Below, in pieces: positions 16,093 through 25,596 of a stretch of 64,000 bases of DNA. Each line of letters begins with the position of its first letter. The stretch's first letter is position 1. The position numbers were made by a program, and so were the translations under genes. The notes below the pieces were generated by a model. It had not been told where the DNA came from. It ran no database searches and saw only the letters and a list, made by a program, of their open reading frames with translations. The DNA comes from Parvibaculum indicum (GTDB lineage: Bacteria; Pseudomonadota; Alphaproteobacteria; Parvibaculales; Parvibaculaceae), in the NCBI RefSeq assembly GCF_011762095.1, contig NZ_JAASQO010000006.1, positions 62,001 through 126,000 on the forward strand, in the 5' to 3' direction.

Positions 16093-18345
16093 ATGCATAG
16101 AGAAGACGGGCCGGACCGCACAGAAAGTGGGGCGTCGGGTCTCAGCGGTACCGGCCGAGGCCATGCAGACGCGAAGAATGCCCCGACCCGCTCCGGGCAG
16201 CCCGTTGGCCTGCGCTCATTATTCTCCCGTTTCAATATGTGGCGTCGCAACAGATATCTGACGCTTCGGGCGAAGGTCGTCCTCGTCGTCACGCTTATCG
16301 GCGCGGCCCTGATCCTGCTCGCGGCAGTCTTCACCTGCATGAATTTCCGGCACAATGTGAACGCGGAGGCGCGGGCGCATGTGAATATCGCGCTGGGCGT
16401 TCTCGATCAGGCTATCGTGCGGACGCAGTCCCTCGGCGCGCTGGTGCCCGTCCTGGACGCCGTCTCCGGCTCGCCGGCGGTTACCGCCGTTGCTATCGGG
16501 ACGCGGCACGGCGAGGTGCTTGCCTATGAAGGATACCAGCCGATCAACCGCCGGATGCTTGCCGAACGGCTTGCCGCGGCGGGCCGAAAATTCGGCAATG
16601 ACCGGACGGGTGGCATCGAAGCGGCGGGTTCGGTCCAGAACGGCATTCAGGATTATGCGGCGCCCGTTGCGCTGCCGGGCGGACGGGGCAGCGGCATTGC
16701 GGTTTTCAGCATCGATGTTCATCTGATCGAGCAATCGCAGATCGCCAGCGCCATGTCGATGATGAGCTGGCTCTTCGTCCTCATCATCGTTTCCATTCTG
16801 ACGATTTCGCTCATCCTGCATCGTGTGGTGGTTGCGCCGATTGAGGCGCTGAGCGGGTTTGTCGGCAATAAAAGGCGTCCGCCCCAGCCTGCGAGCGGTA
16901 TGCGAGACGAGATCAGCGTCGTGACGCGGGCTTTGTCCGACGCCTTTGCGGATTCGGAAGCGAAGGAAGTGATGCTGCAGCGACTTGCGTCCACAGACGG
17001 CCTCACCTCGCTGGGCAATCGGGGGTGGTTCAAACAGTCTCTGGCCGAAGCGATCGCGGAACATCGCGAGGATCGCTCGCTGGTGGGCGTTCTGGTGTTC
17101 AATCTCGACAAGTTCAAGGACGTCAACGACACGCTCGGACACGATGCTGGCGACAGGTTGTTGCAGCGGACGGCGGACGTCCTGAAGGGCTGCACACGCG
17201 ACGGCGACAAGATCGCGCGTATCGGTGGCGATGAATTCGGTTTGATCCTGCCGGGGCTTCGCAGCGCCGATGAGGCCCTCGACCTTTCCTATCGTTTCAT
17301 TCGGGCGGTGGGCGCTCCCATACGGTTCGGGCCCCATGAGTTGCAGCCGAGTTGCAGTGCGGGAATTACGCTGTTTCCGCAGGACGGGCGCGACCCGGAT
17401 ACGCTGTTGAAGAATGCCGATCTGGCGCTGTCACGCGCCAAGACGGAAGGCAGCGGGACAAGCCTTCTCTATCGTCACGAGCTTCATCTGCGCGCTATCG
17501 AGCGTAATTCGATCGAACGGGATCTGCGCGCCGCCATCCGGCAGGGCGATCTCGAACTCTTCTATCAGCCGAAAGTGGATGTCGCCTCTCAGCGTATCGC
17601 GGGCGCGGAGGCGCTGGTTCGGTGGCGCCACCCCGAGAGCGGATATATTCCGCCGGATGTTTTTATCCCCGTTGCCGAAAAGAGCGGGTTTATCGGCGAA
17701 CTCACCAAATGGGTGATGAACGAGGCCTGTCGCCAGGTGCGTCACTGGCAGGATATGGGGCTGACGCGCGTCACCGTGGCCGTCAATGTTTCGGCAGGCG
17801 ACCTGCGCCGTCCGGACCTTACCGACATGATCGCGAATACGCTGGTGAGACATTCGGTATCGCCGCAATATCTCGAACTCGAGGTAACCGAAAGCATGGT
17901 GATGCAGGATGTCGATATGGTGATCGGCACGCTGCGCCGGCTGCGCAGTCTCGGGATCGGTATCGGGATCGACGATTTCGGAACGGGCTATTCGTCGCTC
18001 GCCTATCTCAAGCGCTTCCCGGTACAGCGCCTGAAGATCGACCGCAGCTTCGTGAGCGACCTCAGCTCCTTCGGCGAGGGGCGCGTTATCCCCAAAGTGA
18101 TTATCGATCTTGCCCATGCGCTTGGCGTGAAGGTCGTTGCCGAGGGGGTGGAGACCGCCGAACAGCTCCACGTTCTTGCAGAGCTTGGCTGCGACGAGGC
18201 GCAGGGCTATTTCCTCGGTCGCCCGATGCCGTGCGACGAGTTCGAGGCCTTCCTGCAAAACTCGCCTGTGGCGCGCGATCCGCAGGCGCCGTCCCACGAG
18301 CAGGTGGCGGTACGGCTGCCTTCGATGGGCGGAAGCGCGGCCTGA
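16093..18345 (+). CDS. Membrane GGDEF-EAL cyclic-di-GMP enzyme
   Basis: About 750 residues. Two membrane segments (about residues 60-80 and 226-246) enclose a periplasmic sensor of about 145 residues. The GGDEF domain has an intact RIGGDEF (near 379), with the inhibitory I-site RDGD five residues before it. The EAL domain has intact EALVRW (near 506), DDFGTGYSS and EGVET. Both diguanylate cyclase and phosphodiesterase chemistry appear possible. The start is chosen at 16093; an upstream TTG at 16066 and later ATGs are alternatives. It stands alone. Confidence 0.92.
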   Translation: MHREDGPDRTESGASGLSGTGRGHADAKNAPTRSGQPVGLRSLFSRFNMWRRNRYLTLRAKVVLVVTLIGAALILLAAVFTCMNFRHNVNAEARAHVNIALGVLDQAIVRTQSLGALVPVLDAVSGSPAVTAVAIGTRHGEVLAYEGYQPINRRMLAERLAAAGRKFGNDRTGGIEAAGSVQNGIQDYAAPVALPGGRGSGIAVFSIDVHLIEQSQIASAMSMMSWLFVLIIVSILTISLILHRVVVAPIEALSGFVGNKRRPPQPASGMRDEISVVTRALSDAFADSEAKEVMLQRLASTDGLTSLGNRGWFKQSLAEAIAEHREDRSLVGVLVFNLDKFKDVNDTLGHDAGDRLLQRTADVLKGCTRDGDKIARIGGDEFGLILPGLRSADEALDLSYRFIRAVGAPIRFGPHELQPSCSAGITLFPQDGRDPDTLLKNADLALSRAKTEGSGTSLLYRHELHLRAIERNSIERDLRAAIRQGDLELFYQPKVDVASQRIAGAEALVRWRHPESGYIPPDVFIPVAEKSGFIGELTKWVMNEACRQVRHWQDMGLTRVTVAVNVSAGDLRRPDLTDMIANTLVRHSVSPQYLELEVTESMVMQDVDMVIGTLRRLRSLGIGIGIDDFGTGYSSLAYLKRFPVQRLKIDRSFVSDLSSFGEGRVIPKVIIDLAHALGVKVVAEGVETAEQLHVLAELGCDEAQGYFLGRPMPCDEFEAFLQNSPVARDPQAPSHEQVAVRLPSMGGSAA

Positions 18346-18511
18346 GTCTTTCCGGCGGCGTCGTTCTCCCTGCAACTTGACGCAAGGTCCGGCACGGAAT
18401 TGCCGGGATGCGTGGATTCCAAAACCTTCCGCGCTACACTCCCCGCCGACAACAAACGCGCCGGGCCGCATTTGCATTGCGAAGTCCGGCCGGCAAGCAG
18501 GGAGTAGAGGT

Positions 18512-19705
18512 ATGGACCTCGCATACGGGCCCGAATACGAGGCCTTCCGCGAAGAGGTACGCCAGTTCATCACCAAACACCGCAAGGATGCGCCGGAGCG
18601 TATGCGCGTCGCGCGTCCGGATGCGGAATGGAAAGCATGGCAGCAACTGCTCATCAAGAACGGCTATGCCGCCCGGACCATTCCGACCGAATATGGGGGC
18701 TATGGCGGAGAACCCGACATTCTCAAGTCGCGCATCATCGCGGAAGAATTCACCGCCGCAGGCCTGCCGCTCGGGCTTGCGAACCAGGGCATCTCCATGT
18801 TCGTGCCGACGCTGCTGGAGCTCGGGACGCAAGAGCAGAAGCAGAAATGGATCGAGCCGACGCTGAAGGGCGAGGTTGTGTGGTGCCAGGGCTATTCGGA
18901 ACCGGGCTCCGGCTCGGATCTGGCTTCGCTGCAAACGAAAGCGACAGAGGATGGCGACGATTTCGTCATAAATGGCCAGAAGATCTGGACCTCGACGGCG
19001 AAGGACGCCGACATGATCTTCTGTCTTGTGCGCACCGAGCCCGAAGCCCCGAAGCATCAGGGGATTTCCTATCTCATTTTCTCCATGGACACGCCGGGTA
19101 TCGAGGTGCGTCCGCTGAAAACCATGACAGGCGCGGCGGAGTTCAACGAGGTGTTCTTCACCGATGTGCGTGTGCCGAAGAACCAGATCGTCGGCGAAAG
19201 GGGGCAGGGCTGGTTCGTCGCCAATGCGACGCTCAAGCATGAGCGCGGCATGCTCGGCGACCCGAACCAGGCGGGTACGCGGCTGAAAGAGATCGTCGAT
19301 CTCATGCAGACCGAGACGATGGACGGGCAAAAGCTTATCGACCATCCGCTTTATCGCGACCGGTTGGTGGACCTGCAGTCGCGCGTCTATGCGATGCAGT
19401 TCCATGGGCTTCGTCTGCTGACGGCGGCCTCCAAAGGTGAGGATCCAGGTATTGCGCGGCTGATCGTCAAGCTGCAGGGCTGCGAGATCAATCACCAGCT
19501 CGCGGCTCTTGCCATCGACGCGCTGGGCGAACTGGGTGTGCTTTACGGCAAGAGCCCGCATCTGCGCGCCTGGGGCTCGTGGCAAAGCCGCTACATGTTC
19601 GATCTCGGCCTCATCATTGGCGGCGGGACGGCGCAAATTCAGAAAAACATCATCTCGGAACGCGGTCTCGGCATGCCGCGCGAACCGAAACCCGCCAAAG
19701 CGTAA
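18512..19705 (+). CDS. Acyl-CoA dehydrogenase, large subunit-type
   Basis: A 397-residue acyl-CoA dehydrogenase with the FAD/substrate segments CQGYSEPGSGSDLASLQTKA and WTSTAKDADMIFCLVRTEP, and the C-terminal helical domain ending in GGGTAQIQKNIISERGLG. The start has AGGGAGTAGAGG upstream. A second, shorter acyl-CoA dehydrogenase starts 15 bases downstream, which suggests a heteromeric enzyme like those acting on steroid side chains or dicarboxylic acyl-CoAs. The substrate is not determined. Confidence 0.92.
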   Translation: MDLAYGPEYEAFREEVRQFITKHRKDAPERMRVARPDAEWKAWQQLLIKNGYAARTIPTEYGGYGGEPDILKSRIIAEEFTAAGLPLGLANQGISMFVPTLLELGTQEQKQKWIEPTLKGEVVWCQGYSEPGSGSDLASLQTKATEDGDDFVINGQKIWTSTAKDADMIFCLVRTEPEAPKHQGISYLIFSMDTPGIEVRPLKTMTGAAEFNEVFFTDVRVPKNQIVGERGQGWFVANATLKHERGMLGDPNQAGTRLKEIVDLMQTETMDGQKLIDHPLYRDRLVDLQSRVYAMQFHGLRLLTAASKGEDPGIARLIVKLQGCEINHQLAALAIDALGELGVLYGKSPHLRAWGSWQSRYMFDLGLIIGGGTAQIQKNIISERGLGMPREPKPAKA

Positions 19706-19720
19706 AGGGAGGCTCGATCC

Positions 19721-20812
19721 ATGGAATTCGGATTGTCTGAAGATCAGCGCATGTTGCAGGACAGCCTCAACGGTACGCTGGAGCGCGTCTGCCCGCTGGA
19801 GCGAGTGCGCAAGGCGGCGGAAGGCGGGGAGGAGATGGCCGGCGATATATGGGCCGCGCTCACCGAACTCGGCGTTCCCGGCATGATCGTGCCGGAAGCG
19901 CAGGGCGGCCTCGGGCTCGCGTTGCTCGACGCGGCGCTGGTGTCGGAGGTGTTGGGTCGTCACGTGGCGCCCGTGCCTTTCGTTGCCACAGCCGTCATGG
20001 CGCCGCTGGCGCTGATGCAAGCGGGCTCGCCGGCGCAGCAGGAGGAATGGCTGCCGAAACTCGCCTCGGGCGAGGTCATCGCGTCGGTTGCGATTGCCGA
20101 GCAGGTGTCCGGCGCACGCGAGGATGCGGGCGTCACGGCATCGGGCGGCACACTCAACGGCAAAGCCTACTTTGCGATGGATTTCGGCAAGGCCGATCTC
20201 TTCATCGTGGTCGACAGGGATGGCGGGCTGCATCTCGTGAAAGGCGATGCCAGGGGGCTTGCCAAGGTCGGGCTCACCAGCATCGACCTCACCCGCTCTC
20301 TGGGCGAATTGCAGTTCGACGATGTGGAAGCCGAGCCGCTTGCCGGCGACACCGCCGCGGCGCTCGATGCCATGCGGGATGCCGGTCGCATCATGCTTGC
20401 CGCGGATACGCTGGGTGCGGGCTGGATGATGATCGACAAGGCCGTCGAATATGCCAAGGAGCGCAAGCAGTTCGGTCGCGTCATCGGCTCCTTCCAGGCG
20501 GTGAAGCATATGTGCGCTGAAATGGCGGCTGAACTCGAGCCTTGCCGTCCGCTTGTCTGGTATGCGGCGCATGCCTTCGACGAGATGCCGGACGAGGCGC
20601 CGCTGATGGCAGCGCACGCCAAGTCGCTGACCTCCGATGTGGGGCGCTTCGTGGCGCGTACGGCGACGGAGGTGCATGGCGGCATGGGCTTCACCGATCT
20701 TCTCGGGCTTCATTATTGGTTCAAGAGAATCGGGCTTAATCGCCAGCTTCTGGGCGCGCCGGAGCGCGTCCGCCGGGAAGCGGCGGTCATGCAGGGCTGG
20801 GCGGCGGACTAG
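19721..20812 (+). CDS. Acyl-CoA dehydrogenase, partner subunit
   Basis: A 363-residue, more divergent acyl-CoA dehydrogenase with the C-terminal segment KERKQFGRVIGSFQAVKHMCAEM and TEVHGGMGFTDLLGLHYWFKR. It follows the first subunit gene by 15 bases with GGGAGG upstream. The typical FAD-loop sequence in the middle (SVAIAEQVSGAREDAGVTA) is degenerate relative to the first subunit, as in alpha-beta acyl-CoA dehydrogenases in which the two chains share sites. Confidence 0.9.
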   Translation: MEFGLSEDQRMLQDSLNGTLERVCPLERVRKAAEGGEEMAGDIWAALTELGVPGMIVPEAQGGLGLALLDAALVSEVLGRHVAPVPFVATAVMAPLALMQAGSPAQQEEWLPKLASGEVIASVAIAEQVSGAREDAGVTASGGTLNGKAYFAMDFGKADLFIVVDRDGGLHLVKGDARGLAKVGLTSIDLTRSLGELQFDDVEAEPLAGDTAAALDAMRDAGRIMLAADTLGAGWMMIDKAVEYAKERKQFGRVIGSFQAVKHMCAEMAAELEPCRPLVWYAAHAFDEMPDEAPLMAAHAKSLTSDVGRFVARTATEVHGGMGFTDLLGLHYWFKRIGLNRQLLGAPERVRREAAVMQGWAAD

Positions 20813-20831
20813 TTGCCCGACAGGGGGAGCG

Positions 20832-22022
20832 ATGACGGAGAAGGCAGCGCAGGGCACGATCGGCGAAGTCTTCTCCGCCTTCCTCAAACTGGGCTTTACT
20901 TCATTCGGCGGCCCGGTTGCGCATCTGGGATATTTTCGCGCTGAAATCGTCGAAAAGCGGGGTTGGCTCGATGACCGGGCCTATGCCGATCTCGTCGCGC
21001 TTTGCCAGTTCCTGCCCGGCCCGGCGAGCAGTCAGGTCGGTATGGGGCTCGGTCTCATGCGGGCGGGCGCGGGCGGCATGCTGGCGGCATGGCTTGCCTT
21101 TACCCTGCCATCCGCCATCGCGCTCATGCTCGCCGCGTTCGGCGCGGCGGCGCTTGAAGGCGAAATCGGGCATGGTGTGCTGAGCGGGCTGAAGATCGTG
21201 GCCGTCGCCGTGGTTGCGCAGGCCGTGCTGCAGATGGCCCGCAATCTGGCGCCCGACGGGCCGCGCGCCACGCTTGCGGTCGCGGCGGCTGTCGCCATGC
21301 TCGTCCTGCCTTCCACGCTGATGCAATTCGGGGTGCTGGCGGTCTCGGCGCTCGTTGGACTTGTCGTGTTGAAGCCGGAGAAAGGCGAAGACTGGCCGCC
21401 GCTTGTGTCGCCGGTGCCGCCGGTCGTTTCCATCCTGTGTCTGGTGCTGTTTTTCGGTCTGCTCGCCGGCCTGCCATTTCTCGCGCAAGGTGGCGAACCG
21501 TTGCTTCGTCTCGGCGATATCTTCTACCGGGCGGGAGCGCTCGTGTTCGGCGGGGGGCATGTGGTGCTGCCCCTGCTGGAGGCCGAACTCGTGCCGCGCG
21601 GGCTCATCTCGCAGGACAGTTTTCTGGCCGGTTACGGCATGGCGCAGGCGGTGCCGGGTCCGCTCTTTACCTTTTCGGCCTATGTCGGCGCGGCTGTGGA
21701 CGAAGTGGGGCGGCCGGTTCTGGCCGCCACGGTCTGCCTTGTCGCCATGTTCCTGCCGAGTTTCCTGCTGGTGCCGGGTGTCCTTCCCTTCTGGTCGAAA
21801 CTGTCGCGTTTTACCTCGGCGCGGGCGGCGCTGATGGGCGTCAATGCAGGCGTGGTGGGGCTGCTCGCCGCTGCGCTTTATACGCCGGTCTTTACCGCCG
21901 CCATTTTCGGCGCGGCGGAGGCGGCGCTCGCGCTGGCCGCGTGGGCGGCGTTGGCGGTGTGGAAGCTGCCGCCCTGGGCGGTGGTGGTGGCGAGCGCCGC
22001 CATTGGCGGGATGGCGTTGTGA
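20832..22022 (+). CDS. chrA: Chromate transporter ChrA (long form)
   Basis: A 396-residue membrane protein made of two homologous halves, each starting with the CHR signature (KLGFTSFGGPVAHLGYFR near residue 19; FYRAGALVFGGGHVVLPLLEAE in the second half). It exports chromate by proton exchange in characterised members. The ATG at 20832 has GGGAG just upstream and lies 20 bases after the acyl-CoA dehydrogenase stop, so it may be carried on the same transcript. Confidence 0.9.
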   Translation: MTEKAAQGTIGEVFSAFLKLGFTSFGGPVAHLGYFRAEIVEKRGWLDDRAYADLVALCQFLPGPASSQVGMGLGLMRAGAGGMLAAWLAFTLPSAIALMLAAFGAAALEGEIGHGVLSGLKIVAVAVVAQAVLQMARNLAPDGPRATLAVAAAVAMLVLPSTLMQFGVLAVSALVGLVVLKPEKGEDWPPLVSPVPPVVSILCLVLFFGLLAGLPFLAQGGEPLLRLGDIFYRAGALVFGGGHVVLPLLEAELVPRGLISQDSFLAGYGMAQAVPGPLFTFSAYVGAAVDEVGRPVLAATVCLVAMFLPSFLLVPGVLPFWSKLSRFTSARAALMGVNAGVVGLLAAALYTPVFTAAIFGAAEAALALAAWAALAVWKLPPWAVVVASAAIGGMAL

Positions 22023-22088
22023 TACCGCTTGCGTGAAATCCGTTACCGACGGAAAGTCGCAACCGGTTTTACGCAAGGGGCATTGGTA

Positions 22089-22360
22089 ATGGTCGACATC
22101 GGTTATATCGCGGCGTTCCTCACGACGGTCGCTTTCGTGCCGCAGGCGCTGAAGACGATCCGCACACGCGATACGTCGGGCATATCTCTTGCCATGTATG
22201 TGTGTCTGACCGTCGGTGTTTCCTCTGGTTCCTGCACGGGTTGAACCTTGGCGACGGGCCTTTGATCGGTGCGAATGCGCTGACCCTGCTTCTCGCGGTG
22301 CCGATCCTCGTCATCACTGCGATCAACAGTCGCCGAGACAAGAACAGGACACCGAAATAG
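22089..22360 (+). pseudogene. SemiSWEET (PQ-loop) transporter, frameshifted
   Basis: The first 38 codons from ATG 22089 encode MVDIGYIAAFLTTVAFVPQALK and the rest of the first SemiSWEET helix and PQ motif. The frame then stops at about 22244. In the next frame the protein resumes at FLWFLHGLNLGDGPLIG and runs through the last helix to a stop at 22358-22360. The total (272 bases) is one base short of a 90-residue SemiSWEET. Either a one-base deletion near 22221 inactivated the gene, or there is an assembly error there. SemiSWEETs are three-helix sugar carriers that dimerise. Confidence 0.85.
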
Positions 22361-22439
22361 ACCGAAGTCTATTTTTTCTTGCGCCAGGCCTCTCCCGCTG
22401 CTTCCATAGCGGCCAAGGAAAAACAAGGGAGGAAAGACC

Positions 22440-23534
22440 ATGCGCGCAGCGGTGTTCCGCAAAGGCGATCTTTACGTCGATGAAATCGAAGCCCCCAAGC
22501 CCGACGCCGGGCAGGTGCTGGTGAAGACGCTGGCCTGCGGCATTTGCGGGTCGGATCTGCATGCGTTTCATCACGCACACCATATGGTGGATGCGGCGAA
22601 GCGCTCGGGCTCCAGTTTCGTGATGGACCTCGAAAAGGACATCGTCTTCGGCCATGAATTCTGCGCCGAAGTGCTGGATCACGGGCCGGGCACGGAAAAA
22701 AAGTTCAAGCCGGGGACGCGCGTCTGCTCCATGCCGATTGCCGTCTATATGAACGGCGAGAAGGCCAATGTGCAGCCGGTCGGCTATTCGAATGTCGCGC
22801 CGGGCGGTTTTGCCGAGCAGATGGTGCTGAACGAGCTGCTGCTGCTCGAAGTGCCCAGCGGTCTGCCGACCGATCATGCCGCGTTGACCGAACCCATGGC
22901 GGTCGGCTGGCACGCGGTGGAGAAGGCAAACCTGACGGGTGAGGAAGTGCCGCTGGTGGTGGGCTGCGGGCCGGTGGGCCTTGCCGTTATCGCCGGTCTC
23001 AAGATCAAGGGCGTGGGTCCCATCGTGGCCGCCGATTTCAGTCCTGCGCGTCGCGCGCTGGCGGAAAAGATGGGCGCGGATGTCGTCATCGATCCGGCCG
23101 ATCATTCCGCTTATACCGATTGGTCAGAGCGCACGCTGCCCGAGGGCTACGATCCGCAGAGCCTGCTCTCCGTCATGGGGATGGGGCCGCAGCCCAAGCC
23201 GGGCGTCATTTTCGAATGCGTCGGTGTACCCGGCGTCATCCAGCAGATTTTCGAAGGGGCGATGCGGCATACGCGTGTCGTGGTGGTCGGCGTCTGCATG
23301 GAGCATGACCGTTTCGAGCCCTTCTTCGGCATCAACAAGGAGCTCAATGTTCAGTTCGTACTGGGCTATACGCCGGAGGAATTCGCGCTGACCCTTCAAC
23401 ACATTGCCGAAGGCAAGATCGACGTCTCGCCGATGATTACGGGCAAGGTGGCGGTGGAGGAAGTGCGCCATGCCTTCGAGGAACTCGGCAATCCGGAAAA
23501 GCATGCCAAGGTGCTGGTGGAGCCCTGGCGCTGA
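22440..23534 (+). CDS. Zinc-dependent medium-chain alcohol dehydrogenase-like protein
   Basis: A 364-residue MDR protein. The catalytic-zinc motif CGICGSDLH is at residues 33-41 and FGHEF at 70-74; the NAD-binding GCGPVGLAV follows near 176. The four-Cys structural zinc lobe is replaced by an unrelated loop (MPIAVYMNGEKANVQPVGYSN). GGGAGG precedes the ATG. The substrate is unknown. It is convergent with arfB with a nine-base gap. Confidence 0.9.
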   Translation: MRAAVFRKGDLYVDEIEAPKPDAGQVLVKTLACGICGSDLHAFHHAHHMVDAAKRSGSSFVMDLEKDIVFGHEFCAEVLDHGPGTEKKFKPGTRVCSMPIAVYMNGEKANVQPVGYSNVAPGGFAEQMVLNELLLLEVPSGLPTDHAALTEPMAVGWHAVEKANLTGEEVPLVVGCGPVGLAVIAGLKIKGVGPIVAADFSPARRALAEKMGADVVIDPADHSAYTDWSERTLPEGYDPQSLLSVMGMGPQPKPGVIFECVGVPGVIQQIFEGAMRHTRVVVVGVCMEHDRFEPFFGINKELNVQFVLGYTPEEFALTLQHIAEGKIDVSPMITGKVAVEEVRHAFEELGNPEKHAKVLVEPWR

Positions 23535-23543
23535 GCCGCGGGC

Positions 23544-23966
23544 CTAGTCGCCATTCGTCGGGCGGCGTCTCATCTTCTTGACGTCGCCACGGCGTTTCTT
23601 GTGTTCGAGATGGCGCTTTTTCGAGGCACGGGTCGGCCGTGTCGGAATTCGGGGGCGGGGCGGAACGGCCGCTTCCCGGATGAGCGCCAACAGCCTGCCG
23701 ATCGCATCCTTGCGGTTTTCTTCCTGCGTGCGGTAACGGTTCGCCGTGATGACGATGACGCCGTCGCGGGTCAGCTTGCCGCCTGCGAGTTTCTGGAGGC
23801 GGTTGCGAACGGTCGGGGGCAGGGAAGGCGAGTGGCGGGCGTCGAAGCGAAGCTGCGCGGCGGTCGCGACCTTGTTGACGTTTTGCCCGCCGGGACCGCC
23901 CGAGCGGATGAAGCTCAGGACGATCTCTTCTTCCGCGAGGGAGAGTCTTTCCGTGACCTCTATCAT
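23544..23966 (-). CDS. arfB: Alternative ribosome-rescue factor ArfB (peptidyl-tRNA hydrolase)
   Basis: A 140-residue protein with the catalytic RSGGPGGQNVNK (GGQ at residues 26-28) and the basic C-terminal tail (SKKRHLEHKKRRGDVKKMRRR) that probes the empty mRNA channel of stalled ribosomes. The start MIEVTERLSL at 23966 fits family length; upstream in-frame codons to 24017 overlap the GST gene and are ignored. Confidence 0.93.
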   Translation of the reverse strand: MIEVTERLSLAEEEIVLSFIRSGGPGGQNVNKVATAAQLRFDARHSPSLPPTVRNRLQKLAGGKLTRDGVIVITANRYRTQEENRKDAIGRLLALIREAAVPPRPRIPTRPTRASKKRHLEHKKRRGDVKKMRRRPTNGD

Positions 23967-23988
23967 GGGGGCAGGCCTGGTGCAGCGG

Positions 23989-24594
23989 TCAGGATGCGGG
24001 CGGGGCTGTGTCAGCAAAGGACGGACGCTTGCTCATGTCCGCCCACCAGCCGGCGATCTCGCGGTAGCTCTTCTGCCATTCCAGCGCAGCGTGACGGAAG
24101 TCGAGATATCCAAGCGCCGACCCGACCGCGATGTGAGAAAGGTCGACGGGGCCGTCGAGTTTCGTCACTTCGTCGTCCAGAATCTGAAGCGAGCGGTCGA
24201 TGGCGCGATGCCAGCGGCCGAGCCAGATTTCGGATTGTTCGGAATCCTTGCGGCCGCGTTCCATGGTGATGGCAACGGCTGCGTCCATGATGCCGTCTGC
24301 CAGTGCCTGAAAGCGTAGCACGGGCCAGCGCTCGGGATGGGCAAGCGGGATCATGGTTTCGCCTTCGAGGGTCGAATCCAGATATTCGCAGATGAGCGGG
24401 CTGTCGAAGAGCGTGTCGCCATTGGCAAGTACAAGCGCGGGCACCTTGCCGAGCGGGTTCGCTTCATGCAGCGCCGGCGGATCCTGCATGGCGACGATAT
24501 TTTCCTCGCTCACATGGGATGTGCCGTTTTTCTCGCGGATGAGCACGCGGCATTTGCGGGCGAAAGGGGATGTCGGCGAGGCATAGAGTTTCAT
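23989..24594 (-). CDS. Glutathione S-transferase family protein
   Basis: A 201-residue protein with the thioredoxin-fold N-terminus (MKLYASPTSPFARKCRVLI) and NPLGKVPALVLANGDTLFDSPLICEYL, the glutathione-binding Pro and Ser region. The all-helical C-domain follows. The ATG at 24594 has AGGAAA upstream. It lies 22 bases before arfB and is probably co-transcribed with it. Confidence 0.92.
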   Translation of the reverse strand: MKLYASPTSPFARKCRVLIREKNGTSHVSEENIVAMQDPPALHEANPLGKVPALVLANGDTLFDSPLICEYLDSTLEGETMIPLAHPERWPVLRFQALADGIMDAAVAITMERGRKDSEQSEIWLGRWHRAIDRSLQILDDEVTKLDGPVDLSHIAVGSALGYLDFRHAALEWQKSYREIAGWWADMSKRPSFADTAPPAS

Positions 24595-24701
24595 CGGAGT
24601 TTCCTGAAGAGACGACCGGACCATACAGCTCCGGTTTCTATCCCATTCCGTTCCTGCCGTCACTCGACGTCATATGCTGCCATCCGGGCAGAATCGCGCT
24701 G

Positions 24702-25235
24702 CTACTCCGGTTTCGCGTCGTCGTCTCTGGCCCCGCCATCGCGATTGAGGATCGGCATGATGATCTTGCGCAAGAAAGGGCTCATCGCAGCCAGGGCGCC
24801 CAGGATGATTGTGACCATCGGCATCCCGGAAGAGGTGCCGCGGACCATGCCGAGGAGTCCCATGGAGAGATCGTTGAAACGCTTTTCCAGCGCATCGACA
24901 TCGCGGCGAATATCGGCGCGTGCCGCCTCGATATTGAGGTTGGCGAGTTTCATTTCCAGTTCGTCGGCATGGCTCGGTTTGCGGGCGGCAAGGCCGAGCG
25001 CAACAATGGCGACGAACAGGAGTGCACCGCCGGTGATAAGTGCCCCGAGCGGATAGCCATAAAGTTCCGAGAGCGCGAGAAATCCGGCGATCACCAGCAT
25101 GGTGAAGGCGAAAATCGCGAGAAAGACAGCGATGCCGACCAGGCTCAGCCGGTTTGCGAGCCTCTTTGCCTCCAGTTCGGCGCGGAAGAGTTCGGCTTCG
25201 GCAAGCGTTCGCAGTTTGGGTGTGGGGTCGTACAT
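24702..25235 (-). CDS. Phage-holin-superfamily-like membrane protein
   Basis: A 177-residue protein with two central hydrophobic segments (about residues 32-55 and 65-85), a charged helical stretch and a hydrophobic segment near the C-terminus. It resembles the holin-X/DUF1469-like membrane proteins often paired with small DUF883/YqjD-like proteins. It follows such a gene by seven bases, which suggests a two-gene envelope-stress or ribosome-anchoring operon. Function unproved. Confidence 0.65.
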   Translation of the reverse strand: MYDPTPKLRTLAEAELFRAELEAKRLANRLSLVGIAVFLAIFAFTMLVIAGFLALSELYGYPLGALITGGALLFVAIVALGLAARKPSHADELEMKLANLNIEAARADIRRDVDALEKRFNDLSMGLLGMVRGTSSGMPMVTIILGALAAMSPFLRKIIMPILNRDGGARDDDAKPE

Positions 25236-25242
25236 CTCGGTC

Positions 25243-25503
25243 CTACTTTCCCAGCACGCGGCCGATAAGGAATCCGATGCCGAATGCGATGAGCGCGCTT
25301 GGAACGGGGTTGGAATCGATCTGCTTTTCCAGGTCGGTCAGCCCGTCCTGCAATTTGTCGCCAAGCTCCTCGACATCTTCTTTCGAAAAGGGCGGCGCCT
25401 TGCGGGCGCGTTCCTCCTCCAGCGCTTCCTTGAGCGCGGCGATCTCCGCGCGGAGGTCTTTCAATTCCGCGTCTGCCGTTTTTTTCGCGCCGCTTTCGGT
25501 CAT
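25243..25503 (-). CDS. Small DUF883/YqjD-like membrane-anchored protein
   Basis: An 86-residue protein: a charged coiled-coil helix (LKDLRAEIAALKEALEEERARK), then a C-terminal glycine-rich anchor IAFGIGFLIGRVLGK typical of the ElaB/YqjD group. The start is placed at MTESG (25503). It is the first gene of the pair with the holin-like gene. Confidence 0.65.
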   Translation of the reverse strand: MTESGAKKTADAELKDLRAEIAALKEALEEERARKAPPFSKEDVEELGDKLQDGLTDLEKQIDSNPVPSALIAFGIGFLIGRVLGK

Positions 25504-25596
25504 TTCGAACCTCTTCGGGATCGTCGTTTCGGATGGAGCGTCCGATCGCACCCCGGCAGCATAGCGCTCGTGGGCCCCGGGGAAAAGGAGATCGGG

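Noticed and set aside
18434-20887. 817-codon minus-strand frame across both acyl-CoA dehydrogenases
   Set aside because: Antisense shadow; the two plus-strand genes carry clear family motifs and ribosome sites.
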